From Aedes albopictus (lineage: Eukaryota > Arthropoda > Insecta > Diptera > Culicidae): a stretch of 64,000 bases of DNA. Below are positions 1 to 11,442 of this stretch, in pieces (the stretch's first letter is position 1; the number at the start of each line of letters is the position of its first letter). The notes below the pieces were generated by a model that made no database searches, was not told the DNA's origin, and was given only the letters and a program-made list of their open reading frames with translations. The position numbers and the translations under genes are program-made. The DNA lies in NCBI RefSeq assembly GCF_035046485.1, contig NC_085137.1, forward strand, positions 253,974,733 to 254,038,732, written 5' to 3'.

Positions 1-2579
1 TTTCAAGTTGCTTCCCAGCTGGAAAATTTGTAAGTAATCGTCATGTAAATCCCCGAGGGAATCAAAACGAGATTTTTTTTAAAGAATCACAGTTGTAACC
101 ACTAGCGTGGCCAGATGTACCTTTTTTACTCGTTCTTCAGGAACAAACAAGAGAACGAGAATCATGGAAAAGATGGAACTTACTCTCACTTCTATTCCTC
201 TATTTCTCATGAGTATAGAAGAGAATGAATGAGAAATAAGAAAAATAAGCCGGATCTAATGGGTGCTCAGGACCAAAAGTAGTAAGTAAGTAGTGACTGT
301 ATTTGGTTGAGGTATTCCAGCAATAATTTTTGCAAAAATCATGGGAATTTTCCCAAGTATACTTCAGGATAGCCTTTTAGGCTTTCACCCCCAAGTTGAG
401 ATGCAGTCGCTGTTCCACTTGGAGCGTTATTCCAGTACGAAGAAAAAAGCAGAAGGAGGTGTATTGCATCACAAAGAACAACTTGGTCAACACTCAAAAA
501 ATCCTAAAAATCCATAGAAAAAGTTATATCCGAAAACCTATTACAAGGGGTCGTCCACAAACAATGACACATAACTCTTAAAGTTGAGCAAATAAGGTAA
601 TAGTTTGTTCGGCAAACTTTCCAATAATACCCTTTTCTGCAACTTTGTAGAAGACACCAATACTCTATCTTTATTTTTGAGAAAAGTGAATTCCTATTGC
701 ACTTTTAGGTGGATTAATCATCTAGGTGAAAATTTTAAAATAAAGAATTAAGTATATGGAACAAACTCTTCTAAGACATCATACTTCTAAATTCAATATT
801 TGAAGCCGCAAAAAAGGATTATGAATGCGAACCTTAGTATACAGTATGTAGCAGGTTCCTCCGGAGATTATGTCCGGAAACCTGAACGTCCGGAACTGGT
901 TCCGTAGCGGTGGCATGCCCATAGCACAGAGCGACCATTTTATGACCAAAAACATTTTACATTACAAATTTCAGAATGATAATATGTGTGGTATTCAATA
1001 AAATTGCCGAAACATACCCCCGTGGCAAGGCATTTCTCAATACCCAAAAAGGGGGGAGGGGTCAGGGGGGATGCCACACCCAGATATTGGAAGACCAACT
1101 AACCGCATTCAATTTAAAATTGGTTTCAATTTTTTTAATTGTATGGTTTTTGAGTAGTAGCCGATTGAAAAAAAGTGGTTCGTCTAGGGCTTTTAAGGGT
1201 TAAGGGTTGAGCACCTTGACTTTTCGAACATCGTTTTTTTTGGGACAGTTTAATGCCTATGTAACGCCTCTGAAACCCGCCGAAAAATCCTTCGAAAATT
1301 CTTGAAATACCTTCGGAATTCCCCTAAAACTCCCTCGGACCCCTAGTAACGCATCTGAAACCATCCGAAACCATCGAAAACGTCTATGTAACGCCTCTGT
1401 AACGTTTCTGAAACCTGCCGAAAATCCTCTGGGGCTTCTTGAAATACCCCCGGAATCTCCCCAAAACTCCCTCGGACCCCATGTAACGCACCTGAACCCT
1501 CCGAAACCCTTGAATATGGCTTCGTCACAGCCTGAAATGCTTCCGAAATCCCCCAATACCCTCTCAGACCCCATGTAACGCCCCTGGATCATCCTGGAAC
1601 CCCATGAAAACCCATAAGACGTCTCATGGAAAGTCTTTGAAATCTCCCTGCAACACCCTACAACTCATTAAAACTCCCCCAAAAGCCTCCCTGAAACACA
1701 TCTACCATGACTTGACTTATTACGCGTTTTTTTTTAATAACGTTGTTTTTTCACGACTTTTTTAATAACGCGTTTTTTACGCGGTAGCGTCGTTAAAAAA
1801 ACTTCAGTGTACCTGCTAATTTTATTGAAATAGATTTGGCAAGATATTAACTTAGATCTTTTTCAGACAGAAAATTATCGCCAGCGTACGAAAGCATTTT
1901 CGGAACTTTTCCCAAGGTAAGTGGTCAAAAGCATTAAACTTCGCCACTTCACACATAAAAAAAAATAATTTGTAAGTGGCGAAGACCAGGGCAGTGGCAA
2001 AGATTAGTACTTTTCCCTTATTTATGTTCATTCCAAATTGTGTTTCTATTTAGCTTCGACGAATTAGAGGACGGCACATATCCCACACTGCTCGATATTG
2101 CCGAGTACTACGCAGCTGGTTTCAACTTCCAACGATACTACATGCAATCCCTGCCAGATGATAGCGAATTTTTGCAGTACATTCTGACCATAACCCCGAC
2201 CGTTGACCGAGGCGAACTGATTGACAAGGACGCCACGCTTGTCCGAACCTTTGCCGATCTCTATTCGTCCGATTTTGAAGATGTCTACGACTTTTACGAG
2301 CAACCGTACCCGGAATTCGTGCCCGAATACGCAATCGAACCGTTTGTGGATGACGATGACGACCCAGAAGGGCCAGCAATAATGGAACATATCGTTCCGG
2401 ACGTGGTGAAACCGAAGAAGCCCAAAAAGCAGGTGAGATTTAGGGACCCAGAATGGGAAATATTTCCTTACGACGGGACACGAGCGATTGTTGAAAACGA
2501 AGTGAATCAAGATAGTGTTGTCCCCCTTACAGACGAAAACAGTGCTCAGTTAGGCGGTTCACCGAAAGAAATAGCTTGA
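1..2579 (+). CDS. 3' end of a host protein gene (three exon pieces), product unknown
   Basis: Three pieces join in one open frame: 1-29 (incomplete 5' end), 1867-1916 and 2054-2579 (stop TGA at 2577-2579). The donor at 30 reads GTAAGT, an acceptor ctttttcag ends at 1866, a second donor GTAAGT starts at 1917, and an acceptor tttctatttag ends at 2053. Codon phases agree across both junctions, giving ...FPAGKF/TENYRQRTKAF...LFP/SFDELEDG.... The product is an acidic C-terminal region of about 200 residues with a run of aspartates, a lysine/proline-rich patch (KPKKPKKQ), then KQVRFRDPEW. KQVRF fits the RVxF docking motif of protein phosphatase 1 regulators; a role in PP1 binding is only inference. 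No signal peptide or membrane segment lies in this part. I do not recognise the family. Reading the last exon alone would need a GTG start at 2040, so splicing explains it better. Confidence 0.6.
30..1256. other. Intronic sequence, nothing recognised
   Basis: AT-rich sequence inside the inferred first intron (30-1866). Short open frames at 396-581 and 976-1203 have no recognisable domain. A G-rich patch lies at about 1045-1070. Confidence 0.5.
1257..1690. repeat. Degenerate tandem repeat block (ctgaaaccc / ctcggacccc type)
   Basis: Short degenerate units such as tgtaacgcctctgaaacc, tccgaaaccc and cccctcggacccc recur through about 430 bp. The repeat keeps both overlapping minus-strand frames open, so those frames are artefacts. 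The block lies in the inferred intron of the host gene. Just after it, 1720-1795 is T-rich with several ACGCG words, resembling the ends of the insertion at 40851-43418. Confidence 0.75.
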
Positions 2580-2751
2580 ATACGTTTTAAAAGTGACCAA
2601 GAAAGATTGATTTGTTTGTTTTACCTTTCGTTTTGAACTGGTTTTAAATTTAATTTATATCTTATCATAGGACATTTTCAGTTTTCGTATTGCCATTCAA
2701 TTAATCCTCTAATCATGTGCATTGAGAAACCAGGTTACCAACAATTTAAAA

Positions 2752-2757
2752 AATAAA
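2752..2757 (+). promoter_or_regulatory. Candidate poly(A) signal AATAAA
   Basis: AATAAA lies about 170 bp after the stop of the host gene. A second AATAAA is at 2840-2845, followed by a TG-rich stretch. Either could end the transcript. Confidence 0.45.
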
Positions 2758-2878
2758 TTTGTTTGTTGGTTCTCCGCATGACACCTTCCAATGGAATGTT
2801 CAACGATAGTTTTTTCTTGTGTTAGCGTTGGCGATCTTCAATAAAAGCATATTGTTCCTCCTGAAGGTACTGTTTAAA

Positions 2879-3021
2879 ACGGCTTAGGCCGAGATTTTTA
2901 GACCCCCCCCCCTCCCCCTCTGTACCGCTTTTTTATATGGAAACCCAACAAATTTTGTACGGACCGTAATGCTCGGCCATACTCGCCCCCTCCCACTAGA
3001 GCGTTACGTAATTTGTGGACG
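2879..3021. mobile_element. Diverged MITE, relative of the copy at 4254-4400
   Basis: It shares the layout of the 4254 element: a C-rich patch, a gcttttt-tat-gaaaacc-type stretch, a ttttgta-gg-cgtaa stretch, a second C-rich patch, and the terminal word agcgttacgtaatttgtg. Its left end is decayed, so no clean TA pair is visible. Confidence 0.55.
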
Positions 3022-3353
3022 GCGCCTTATCGCAGGCATTAGAACGGGGGCCTCTTGACGAGCGGACGTGTGATAATTCAAAGGTGGAAACAGAACTTTG
3101 ATGGGCACCTGAACATCTCGGAGAACGTCGACACGGGGGACTTTCGAAGGGTTATTTTTCTTCATTAGACGGTTTGAAACTGTGTGTTCTGACTTCTTTC
3201 TACATTTTTGTTTATTGATTTTCACTCAGAACCTTTTGAAAGTTTAATTGTTGCTATTTATGTTTTGGTCTGCATCTGTTACAACTTGTTTGCGGAAGGT
3301 CTTTGCAAATATAGGTCCTACAAATTGAATACCAATAATAAAGGTTCAAAAAT
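3022..3353. other. Unrecognised spacer
   Basis: No coding, repeat or RNA signal seen. A 73-codon minus-strand open frame (3004-3225) is lysine-rich and without any known motif. Confidence 0.4.
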
Positions 3354-3712
3354 CAATTGGCTTCTTTAGCGGTGTTGAAATAATTCCATATTCAAAATCT
3401 GCATGCAAAACTGAGCCGAAATCCAAATTTTCATGAATTTTGGTGCCCGGGAACCTATTTAAAAATCAATTTGAAGTTTGTATGGGAGCGATTTGTCGAA
3501 TCACCCCTCGTCGCATTTTGTACTAGGCGGAGCTGTCAAGCAGTTGGCCAGCTGTCAAAAGGTGATTTCGAAAAATTTCTTCGAAAGCGATTTTAGGTAC
3601 CAAAATGAAGTTCTAAAAATCTGAAAAAAATCATGGTTGTTCAGAAAAAGGTGCTCTTTTATATAAAATCAAAAAATCAATACATTTTTCTTAATTTAAA
3701 AACACAATTGGG
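3354..3712. repeat. About 360-bp dispersed repeat, inverted relative to 6609-6964
   Basis: The segment from caattggcttctttagcgg to cacaattggg reappears in reverse complement at 6609-6964 with point differences. Both copies hold the words agctgtcaa, gtatgggagcga and ggtgctcttt. A more diverged relative with CAATTGGGTTCTTTAG / CCCAATTG ends lies at about 22801-23130. The shared CAATTGG ends suggest a short non-autonomous DNA element; no target duplication was established. Confidence 0.65.
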
Positions 3713-3796
3713 CAAGTCAACGGTAGACGGTAGACTCGAACGGTGGAGAAATATAAGGAAGGACTATTAAAATATCAATAACATACTTACTTATTG

Positions 3797-4050
3797 TCGG
3801 GGCCCGTGGCGTTGTTGGTCACACGTTCGCTTCATATGCGGATGGTCATGGGTTTGATTCCCAGCCCCGGCACTTGCAATTTTTCGTCAGTTGCTCTTCA
3901 CCGAGAGCGGCTGACTCTGACCCTCTTCTGACGAGCCCCATGGCTCAAACGGACCCGGATACCTGGAAATCGGCGAACTGCTACTCATAATGGACCCCCA
4001 ATCGGACTGGAAAGGAACAACGATCATCCATCATCCTTGTGCATATCATT
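3797..4050 (+). mobile_element. tRNA-derived SINE (tRNA-Met-like head)
   Basis: The head gggcccgtggcgttgttgg matches a Pol III A box (TGGCGTTGTTGG) and the B box is GGTTTGATTCCC. The arm between them has the loop TTCATAT, placing CAT where an anticodon would be, and the T arm closes with CCCAG...CCCCGG. A non-tRNA body follows to about 4050. The acceptor stem is poor and a long body follows, so this is a SINE and not a working tRNA gene. Confidence 0.75.
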
Positions 4051-4253
4051 CTACCATGTAGTACACGCAGAAAAATAAATTGTGAACACAATTAAATTCT
4101 AGTTCAAATCAACCAATTTTTCAGTTTACTATAGCGACAAACTGATTTCTAGTTTAAACTGAACTGTTCTATTGTTTGATAATACAAATAATATATTTTC
4201 ATTTGTCGAAATTTTTGACAGTTTGTTAAAACAAACAGAGATATGGCATGGTA

Positions 4254-4400
4254 CACAAATTACGTAACGCTAAAATCAGCGATTTCAGACTCCCCCCTCC
4301 CCCATGTAACGCTTTTTGTATGAAAACCAAAAATATTTTGTATGGCTCGTAACGCTAAGCTAGACTCCCCCCTTCTCTCTATAGCGTTACGTAATTTGTG
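4254..4400. mobile_element. MITE, TA target duplication, TIR CACAAATTACGTAACGC
   Basis: A 147-bp palindrome-ended element lies between TA at 4252-4253 and TA at 4401-4402. The left end CACAAATTACGTAACGCT is answered by agcgttacgtaatttgtg at the right. The interior holds two C-rich patches. TA duplications are typical of Tc1/mariner-mobilised MITEs. Confidence 0.85.
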
Positions 4401-4897
4401 TACGATACCTATGGTATTTTCAATATGAAATAATGGATTGATTCAAACGACTGCACAACAAATCCGGAATGTGATTGTGTTGGTGACAGCAGCAACTGCG
4501 GCAGCTCGGAAATCTATTTTTAGACCGTCGGTAAGCGGATGGGGAGGAGAACGACTTAAAAAAGAAAAAAAGGCAAAACCGACCAACTTTTTGTGGATGC
4601 TGTCGTTAGTACCTGCGCGTTATCCACCACGGCCAAAGCTGCACTTGGAAGTTGGCGTGATGGATTTGCTACACCTTCTTCGTTGTGGCGATGTTGGGGT
4701 AAGCATTTTAAAGATGTGTGAGTGCTTTCGGCCATGTTTATGGTTTTTATTTTGTTGAAACAAATGATTTTTTTTTACATTATATGAAATGATGGTAATC
4801 GGTTGTTTTTATCGATAAACTCTAAATGAAAACAAAGAAATATAACTTTGGAATAAGTAAATTCTCAGCTAGAAAATCAACCATGCGTGTTATTGTT
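4401..4897. other. Unrecognised spacer
   Basis: It contains a 106-codon open frame (4438-4758) without recognisable domain or splice context. Otherwise AT-rich and featureless. Confidence 0.4.
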
Positions 4898-4901
4898 TTA
4901 A

Positions 4902-5016
4902 CCTTCCGAAACTCGCGCGGTTGACTACCTGCGTCATCACCACGCTAATGCTGAGTACAAAAAGCGAGATTGTTTCAACGTGTTGTACAAAATACAACAG
5001 CGCGATCGCTCGAGGG
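4902..5016. mobile_element. piggyBac-type MITE, 115 bp, TTAA target site
   Basis: It is flanked by TTAA at 4898-4901 and 5017-5020. Imperfect terminal repeats: ccttccgaaactcgcgcg at the left and cgcgatcgctcgaggg at the right. A second copy of the same length lies in reverse orientation at 42573-42687. TTAA duplication is the hallmark of piggyBac-mobilised elements. Confidence 0.8.
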
Positions 5017-5398
5017 TTAAGCAAGCACCATTTTTCTGCGTGTAGAAAAGTGAAAGCAGCAGAAAGGCAGCCAGTTCAATAAAGTAAAATAGAATATATC
5101 TAGGCGCTGTACAATACTGTAGGTGCAGCTGTCAATTGAAGTCGCTCACGTAGTGCCCTAGTGGACGATAGAGCTGTAAATTAGGTTAAGTGATTAAGAA
5201 TAAAAATACTTACTTATTGCATTGGTACCGTGTCATGCCCTAATACCGTGACCTTAAGATTGCTCTTCACTTAAAACAGCTTCGTAAAAATGACTTTACA
5301 ATGTATCTTTATTTTTCAAATGCTATATTATTGCTTATTATATGTATTATGTATAATAAGTATGATAAGTGGAATTTAAAACATTTAAACCATGGTTA
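5017..5398. other. Unrecognised spacer
   Basis: AT-rich sequence with an AATAAG/ATTATGTATTAT run near 5335-5365. No feature recognised. Confidence 0.4.
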
Positions 5399-6326
5399 GG
5401 GTAGGGCGGGGCAAGATGAGCACCCTAAGGATCACGTTGAGTTTATTGAAAGTTAACACGATTTTTCAAAGTACCTCTCAGTAGTTCTTTTCTATATCAT
5501 GTTTTCTACCACCCATAAACATGGCAGGGTTCAAAATTCACATTTATTTGACTAAACAAAAAAGATGTTTTATGGTCAGTTCAAACATGCTGTGGGGCAT
5601 GACGAGCACCCCTATGGGGCAAGAAGAGCACTTCATTAAAATCAAAATATTTTAACCATAAATTGGCCATACAGTGATTGAAATAGTACCTAAATCTTGT
5701 TTATTGCTATGGTATCGCGTTCTAAAATGATCAGTTTTTTTCGATTATTGAAAAAATGGCGGTTTTATAATTCTTTACACAAAATGTCCCGAAAAGCAGT
5801 GAACGATTATTGAGTGGCTTATTTTTAGAAATAAACGCAACCAAATAGTTACAGAGAATACGGAAACCTATGTTCGGCACTATTGAGTGGATTACAATAA
5901 TTTCAAAATATTTTCTATATTCCCATCAGGGGTGCTCATCTTGCCCCACTATAAGGAAATAACTAAAATTGAATAAATTTTAACGAATATTTTAAGAAAA
6001 TATTTTTTAATGCAAGTTAAAATGCTTTGCAGTAAACTAGTAATGTTCGCTGATAATCAAAATTATGGTAAAAAATTGATTCTAACATAAAAACCTTATT
6101 TTATTCTGATGATTTCTTATAAGAAAATATTGAAAATCCATGCTATTGACTAATTTGACGATATTTTTCAATTCGTTCGTTATGAGGTACCTTTCACCAG
6201 GTTTACAAACAGGATGAACTTTATTCTAACGGATTATTTGGTTGTTTGGACACAATTCACCATAAAATTAGTAAAACAGAGGGGTGCTCATCTTGCCCCG
6301 GGTGGCCATCTTGCCCCGTCCTACCC
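5399..6326. mobile_element. TA-flanked non-autonomous element with GGGGCAAGATGAGCACC motifs
   Basis: A 928-bp element between TA (5397-5398) and TA (6327-6328). The left end is GGGTAGGGCGGGGCAAGATG; the reverse complement of the right end is GGGTAGGACGGGGCAAGATG. The word GGGGCAAGATGAGCACCC occurs at the left end, again just inside the right end, and in variant form as a pair at about 5593-5632. No transposase frame is present. Same architecture as 36821-37667, 6350-7610, 14229-14719 and 21977-24775. Confidence 0.8.
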
Positions 6327-6349
6327 TAAAATCAAAATCATAAAACATA

Positions 6350-7610
6350 GGGTAATTCATGTATTTTGGACAGGCTGAGGACAACGTTAGAAAAATCGTC
6401 CCCTAGCTTCCTTAAAAAGGAATTGATTATTTTGCAAAGTTACTATTACCCTTATAATATGATTGTACTTTGCGTTCCTGGTGATAAAAAGCTTAACGAA
6501 CGCATTTTAAGCTGAGAAAATCACAATTTCAAATCACCTGTTAGAATTGCATTTTGGACACCGAATATATGTTTTGGACACCCTCAGGTATATATAATTT
6601 GGACAGGGCAATTGGGTTCTTAAATTAAGAAAAATGTATCGATTTTTTAATTTTATACGAAAGAGCACCTTTTTCTGAGCCACTATGATTTTTTTCAGAT
6701 TTTTAGAACTCTATTTTGGTACCTAAAATCAATTTCAAAGAGATTTTTTGAAATCACCTTTTGACAGCTGGGTAACTGTTTGACAGCTCCACCCAATACA
6801 AAATGCGACCAGGGGTGATTCGGCAAATCGCTCCCATACAAACTTCAAATTGATTTTTAAATGAGTTCCCGGTCACCAAAATTTATGAAAATTTGGATTT
6901 CGGCTCAGTTTTGCATGCAGATTCAGAATATGGAATTATCTCAACACCGCTAAAGAAGCCAATTATCTCAATGTTTAGCCATGAATACTGCTAGATCATG
7001 AAAGTAGCATACATTAACAAGTATTTGCTTGTAAATAATCAAATTCCTCCGCTTAACAGGCATCTATTTTGATAACTATTACAGTGTTTGTTAAAATCGA
7101 GGAAATATCGCCAGAACCACATAATACGCCTCCAAGTATGCAATCGCATAGCATCCCCATGTAGTTCGTCAGATGACCAAAATATATTTACAGTAGAAAA
7201 CTTGTAATTTATTTTGGACACCACCTATTTTAAGCGTTTTAGATGAATGTTAAGAGATTGGCTGCCCAATGCTTCTTTATTGAACAGTTTTCATTGCAAT
7301 GAGGCTTTTGAATTTCTTACAATTATCAATTCAACGATTCTGAGGTGAATATTGTATGTGACTGTGAAGTGCATGTCGTCTTGCATACCTGTGCATTTGA
7401 GGGGTTTTAGTGAAATATTTTACATTTTCGTCAATTTTGAAGTAAATTCTTAATTGTTAAGCGTATTTTCAACGTAAGTCATCAGAATAGGGTCTGTTTG
7501 ATCCAATAATCGATATTCAGAAGTATCTACTTTTATTAGCTCTCCGGAACAAGACGTACATCACAGTGCATGTCCAAATTATATACATGTCCAAATTATA
7601 TTTTTTACCC
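6350..7610. mobile_element. TA-flanked non-autonomous element with ATTTTGGACA motifs, carrying a nested repeat
   Basis: It lies between TA at 6348-6349 and TA at 7611-7612, with ends GGGTAATTCATG and, on the other strand, GGGTAAAAAATA. The words ttttggacacc and aatttggaca are repeated near both ends (6363-6372, 6551-6605, 7570-7598). A 356-bp repeat (6609-6964) is inserted; without it the element would be about 905 bp, close to the 928 and 847 bp of its relatives. Confidence 0.75.
6609..6964. repeat. Inverted second copy of the 3354-3712 repeat
   Basis: Reverse-complement copy with ends caattgggttcttaaatt and gctaaagaagccaatta. It sits inside the TA-flanked element 6350-7610, so it arrived later than that element. 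Confidence 0.65.
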
Positions 7611-7646
7611 TAGCATTGTTCCTAATACCGTGTATGCGACCCCACT

Positions 7647-7669
7647 NNNNNNNNNNNNNNNNNNNNNNN
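7647..7669. other. Assembly gap (23 N)
   Basis: A run of 23 N. The flanks agtgacccaat-like sequence is not repeated across it, so the true gap size cannot be judged. Confidence 1.
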
Positions 7670-8259
7670 TGGTGTTGTTGTTACGTTTAAAATTATAGTG
7701 ACAGAATCTATGAACAAAAGTGATTCCTAAATTGTATCGAATGTTATTTAAATGAGTATTATAGCAAATATACTATATTAACAATATGGGTCACTCTTAC
7801 TATTTTTTGGCGACACCTTTTTAGTGAATGTGGCGCCACCAAGTGTCAGAAGAGGTACTACTACACACTAAATGCATGCGCTATCCGAATGACGTTTATT
7901 CTGTCGAACTGTCATTGCATGGTGGGGATGCCCATTTCTTCTGAAATAATCGATTAAACATTAATCGATTTTTTTCAACTACGCAAATTAGAACAAATTT
8001 AATTCCCTCTTCTTGAACAATTTCTGGCGTATATTATCGTCGCAGCACCAAATCGAAGCCGCGACTCGCGCGACATGCGAAGTTGCAGATGAGAAGTAAA
8101 TTTGAACCGATAAACGTTCATAACAGAGACTAAAACACAGACGACCCAAAGCGAACTTTCCGTTAGCGAGTTATGAACGGTATTTTCTCCGGAAATTACA
8201 CAAGAATTTCTTTGTGGGATCCCTTTAAGAATTGCACCCTGGATTTTTTTCTCCAAGAT

Positions 8260-8990
8260 TCCTCCAGAAGCTCTTGGAGGATTCCTTCTAGAATTAATTC
8301 TCGAATTATTTTAGGAACTCCTTTCGGGATTGCTTAGGGAAAGCGTTCCAGCGTTCCTCCTCCATATAAAATCCTCCTCCATATAAATCCATATAAAATC
8401 GCGTAGGAGTTTTACAAAGTCACTTCGGAATTTCTCCGGAATTTCAGAAGAAGTTCCTTGAAGATTCCCAAATCTTCACTCGGTGGAAATTCTAAAAGGA
8501 CGGAGTGAATTCCGGAAGGAACTTTTGGGAGAATACTGGTAGAAATCCCGGTTGAAATTCCCAGAAGAAGGAATTTTTGAAGGAACTTTTTGGATAAATC
8601 CTTGAAACAACTCCTGGTCGTTCTTGGAAAATTTTGGAGGAATTCCAGAAGGTACTCCGGGAGGTTTTCGTTAAAAAACGCCTGAGGGAATCGTTGAATG
8701 AGCTACTGCAGGAATCCAAGGAAGACTCCAAGAAACTCCTATAAGGAAATCCTATAAGGAACTTTTTGACGAATCCTAGAAGAGAATTCTTGAAGATTCC
8801 TATAGAAGTAATTCTTGAAGAAACATCAGAAGAAATTGCTGGAGTAATTTCAGTAGGAACTCACGGGGGTCCCTCGAAGGAACCTCTGGAGAAATTTAAG
8901 AAAAAAAACTTTAAATCAATCTCTGAAGGCACACCTGGAGGAATTTCAAAAAGAGCTCCTGAATGAATCTCAGAAAAAAAACTCTAGAAG
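8260..8990. repeat. Degenerate short-period repeat block
   Basis: Variants of gaattcctggaggaa / ttcctagaagaattc recur through about 730 bp. The open frames at 8492-8731 (minus) and 8766-8966 (plus) are by-products of the repeat. Confidence 0.7.
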
Positions 8991-9012
8991 GAAACCAAGG
9001 AGAATGACATAA

Positions 9013-9142
9013 CCTTTTCTAATCGGAAAATCCGTATGCATATATCCGTTCCTAACCATTGCTAACTGAGTCGCAGGTGCAGTTAGACGCGGTTAACGAC
9101 GGTTAGCAACGGATAAATGCGGATTTTTCCGGTTAGCAAAGG
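9013..9142. mobile_element. Short palindromic MITE
   Basis: About 130 bp. The left end ccttttctaatcggaaaa pairs with ttttccggttagcaaagg at the right, continuing through tccgttcctaacc / ggttagcaacgga. It is nested in the 7765-9677 element. Confidence 0.65.
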
Positions 9143-9974
9143 AAAAGAGAAAACTGAGCAGGAACTTCCGTTAAAAAATCAGAAGGAATGCAGAAAGAAC
9201 ATCTGAAGGAATGCCTTACTCAATTTATGGAGGATTATCACTCTGCAGCAGGCGAATTTGCCAGAATATGTTTACTAACTGAAGTTCACCCAGAAGCCCA
9301 TGACTGTATATTTAAAAACAATGAGCTTTGCAAGGATTTCGTGACGATCGTGTAAATGTCCAATCTTTGACAGCACAATGTTCACACATCCAACAACAAA
9401 GCCGATTAGTCCGGAATAAAACAATCAGTATTCGAATAAACTCACAGTTCACTCCGCAAGAACAACGAAATTTATCGAAAATAACTCATTTTTTTTTGTA
9501 AGCACGGAACGCTCAAACGTTGAAATTATTAAGTTGCACGGTAAACAAAAATTGATCAAAATACAATTATTGACTTTTTCTGACAACAGGTGGTGCTGTA
9601 ATCATTCGTAAACGGCGTCTCCATGTCGTTGTATGTGAAAACACGAAGTGACCTATATTGTTAATATAGTATATTTGATTATAGTCTATTTCCAAATAGC
9701 ATTATTAACCTTCGCGGCCTCGACCTACGATTACTTATTTCTAAAATGCTGGCATTTCATCAACATTCTTCAATTCCGATATGCCATCAGTTGATCATAA
9801 CTTGGAACAAGTTTATGACTCCCAAGTGGTCATGTATTATCCGGATTTGTTCTGAAAATACAGTGTTTCAAACAATTTTCCTTACAGCGTTTTTTTCGTC
9901 ATATTTTTGTTTGATTCAAATGCTTACAACTGTTTATGCGTAAATCAAATATGCTAAAAAATATATCCTTAGTA

Positions 9975-10930
9975 AAAGCTATGTTCATTTAGAATCCGGA
10001 ATTACAAAATCACGTATATCTTAGGGATGGAATAACAAACATAAAAGGTGAAGCCCTCAAAACAAAGGTTATTTATTGTACTTTCATGGAAAAATATCAT
10101 TGAAATTATTTATTTTTATTTTTCACACATTTTCTCACTTTTTCAGTGTTGACATCTCTAAAAATCTGCACAACGGTGGTAAATTTTAGCAACAACCCCT
10201 TCCGCACGTTTGTTCAACAATCAGGTCATCTATGCAGTGTCCTGAGTGCCTTGACTAGTCTGACTAGGATTCCGAAGAAAAATTGCCAAACTTTTTTTTT
10301 ATTGCGAAATGAGGGGCAATTCAGTCAATTGAGAAAACGCGAAATTTGAGTGTTTTTTTTTCGTTGATAAACACTGCCCCTCTGTGACGATACCACTGAA
10401 CGTCTCCGGCTGTCATGGCAGCTCATCAAAATAGGTAAAACCTCTACATATCCCTTGTGTGCGTTTTTGTTAAGCAGCACGCGATTCTTGAGGCTGTCAT
10501 TCTTGTATGAATTTGTTCTCATCATCTTGTTGCGAAAAAACTATGCCCAGAGTTCGAATTTCTTGCCAAATCTATAAATTCAAAGCAGATTTATCAATGA
10601 ACCCAAGCTTTTTTCTTCCGAGGACACTTTCTTGTACCATGGTTAACAACTGTGCACATAACACATAATGGTTTTGATGATATTAACATTTTTCGCGACT
10701 GTCGTACCTGACCACGCTAAATTTTCAACGTGTTTGTGCAAGATTTTTTCCTCCTCTTGTCTTCAATCTGAAATAACTTTTCACTCGTTGCAAGAAAATC
10801 GATGAAATTTTCACCATTTAAAGAGGATTAGTGTATGATCAGAGTGCTGCAAAAGAATGATGATTATGTTCATTGAGAGCGCCACTAGAAAATGTGACAT
10901 GATTCCGGATTCTAAGTGAACATAGCTTTA
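9975..10930. mobile_element. TA-flanked TIR element, about 0.95 kb
   Basis: TA at 9973-9974 and 10931-10932 bracket ends AAAGCTATGTTCATTTAG (left) and, reverse-complemented, TAAAGCTATGTTCACTTAG (right), followed on both sides by aatccggaat. No transposase frame; small open frames inside have no known motif. Confidence 0.75.
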
Positions 10931-10956
10931 TACCTTACCGGTTAGACTAAGGCCTA

Positions 10957-11300
10957 ATTGTCCTTTGCTGTACGTAGGAGTCGTCTCCATTCAACTCGGT
11001 CCATGGATGTGCGTCTCCAATTCCGCACTCAGCGAAGGGTCGCAGCGCACCACGTCTTCCTGTACCGGCCGGATGGCTCTCGATAACCATTTTAATCGAG
11101 TTACTATCCAACATCCTGATGGCGTAACCCGCCCACCGTAGCCTCCCGATTCTCGCAGTGTGCGATGGTTGTTTCTCTCAGCAGCTGATGCAGCTCGTGG
11201 TTCATTTGCCTTCTCAAAATCTCGTCTTCCATCTGCACTCCGCCGTAGATGGTACGCAACACCTTCCGCGCCCTGAAAAGGGCACAGCAAAAAACGCATA
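10957..11300 (-). pseudogene. 3'-terminal RT fragment of an RTE-type LINE
   Basis: On the minus strand, words such as KVLRTIYGGVQMED, MNHELHQLLRE and GYAIRMLDSN appear in shifting frames. They match the C-terminal part of the reverse-transcriptase ORF of RTE/BovB-like LINEs, often annotated as craniofacial development protein 2-like. Several frameshifts break it. It is 5'-truncated, and neither ORF start nor endonuclease domain is present. Confidence 0.7.
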
Positions 11301-11442
11301 CAGCGTAAGTAAGCCTATAGCTATAGCTATTTACCACAACGGGTGCAGAACAACAGAACATCCTGGAGATTTAGGCTTCTTAGGTCAGTTTCACTTAATC
11401 ATGTTGCGGAACGCAGTTGCGTAAAAACTGGATAGTTACATA

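Larger units (their letters stand above)
7765..9677. mobile_element. TIR element with 7-bp target duplication ATTATAG, filled with degenerate repeats
   Basis: Left end CAAATATACTATATTAAC and right end gttaatatagtatatttg are complementary over about 30 bp, continuing to the word gggtcact / agtgacc. ATTATAG directly precedes (7758-7764) and follows (9678-9684) the element. Most of the 1.9-kb interior is a degenerate aattcctggaag-type block (8260-8990). No transposase is visible. Superfamily uncertain; a 7-8 bp duplication would fit hAT-like integration. Confidence 0.7.

Noticed and set aside
1257..1592. 111-codon minus-strand open frame as a gene
   Set aside because: It reads a degenerate tandem repeat; the overlapping frame 1343-1528 is open for the same reason.
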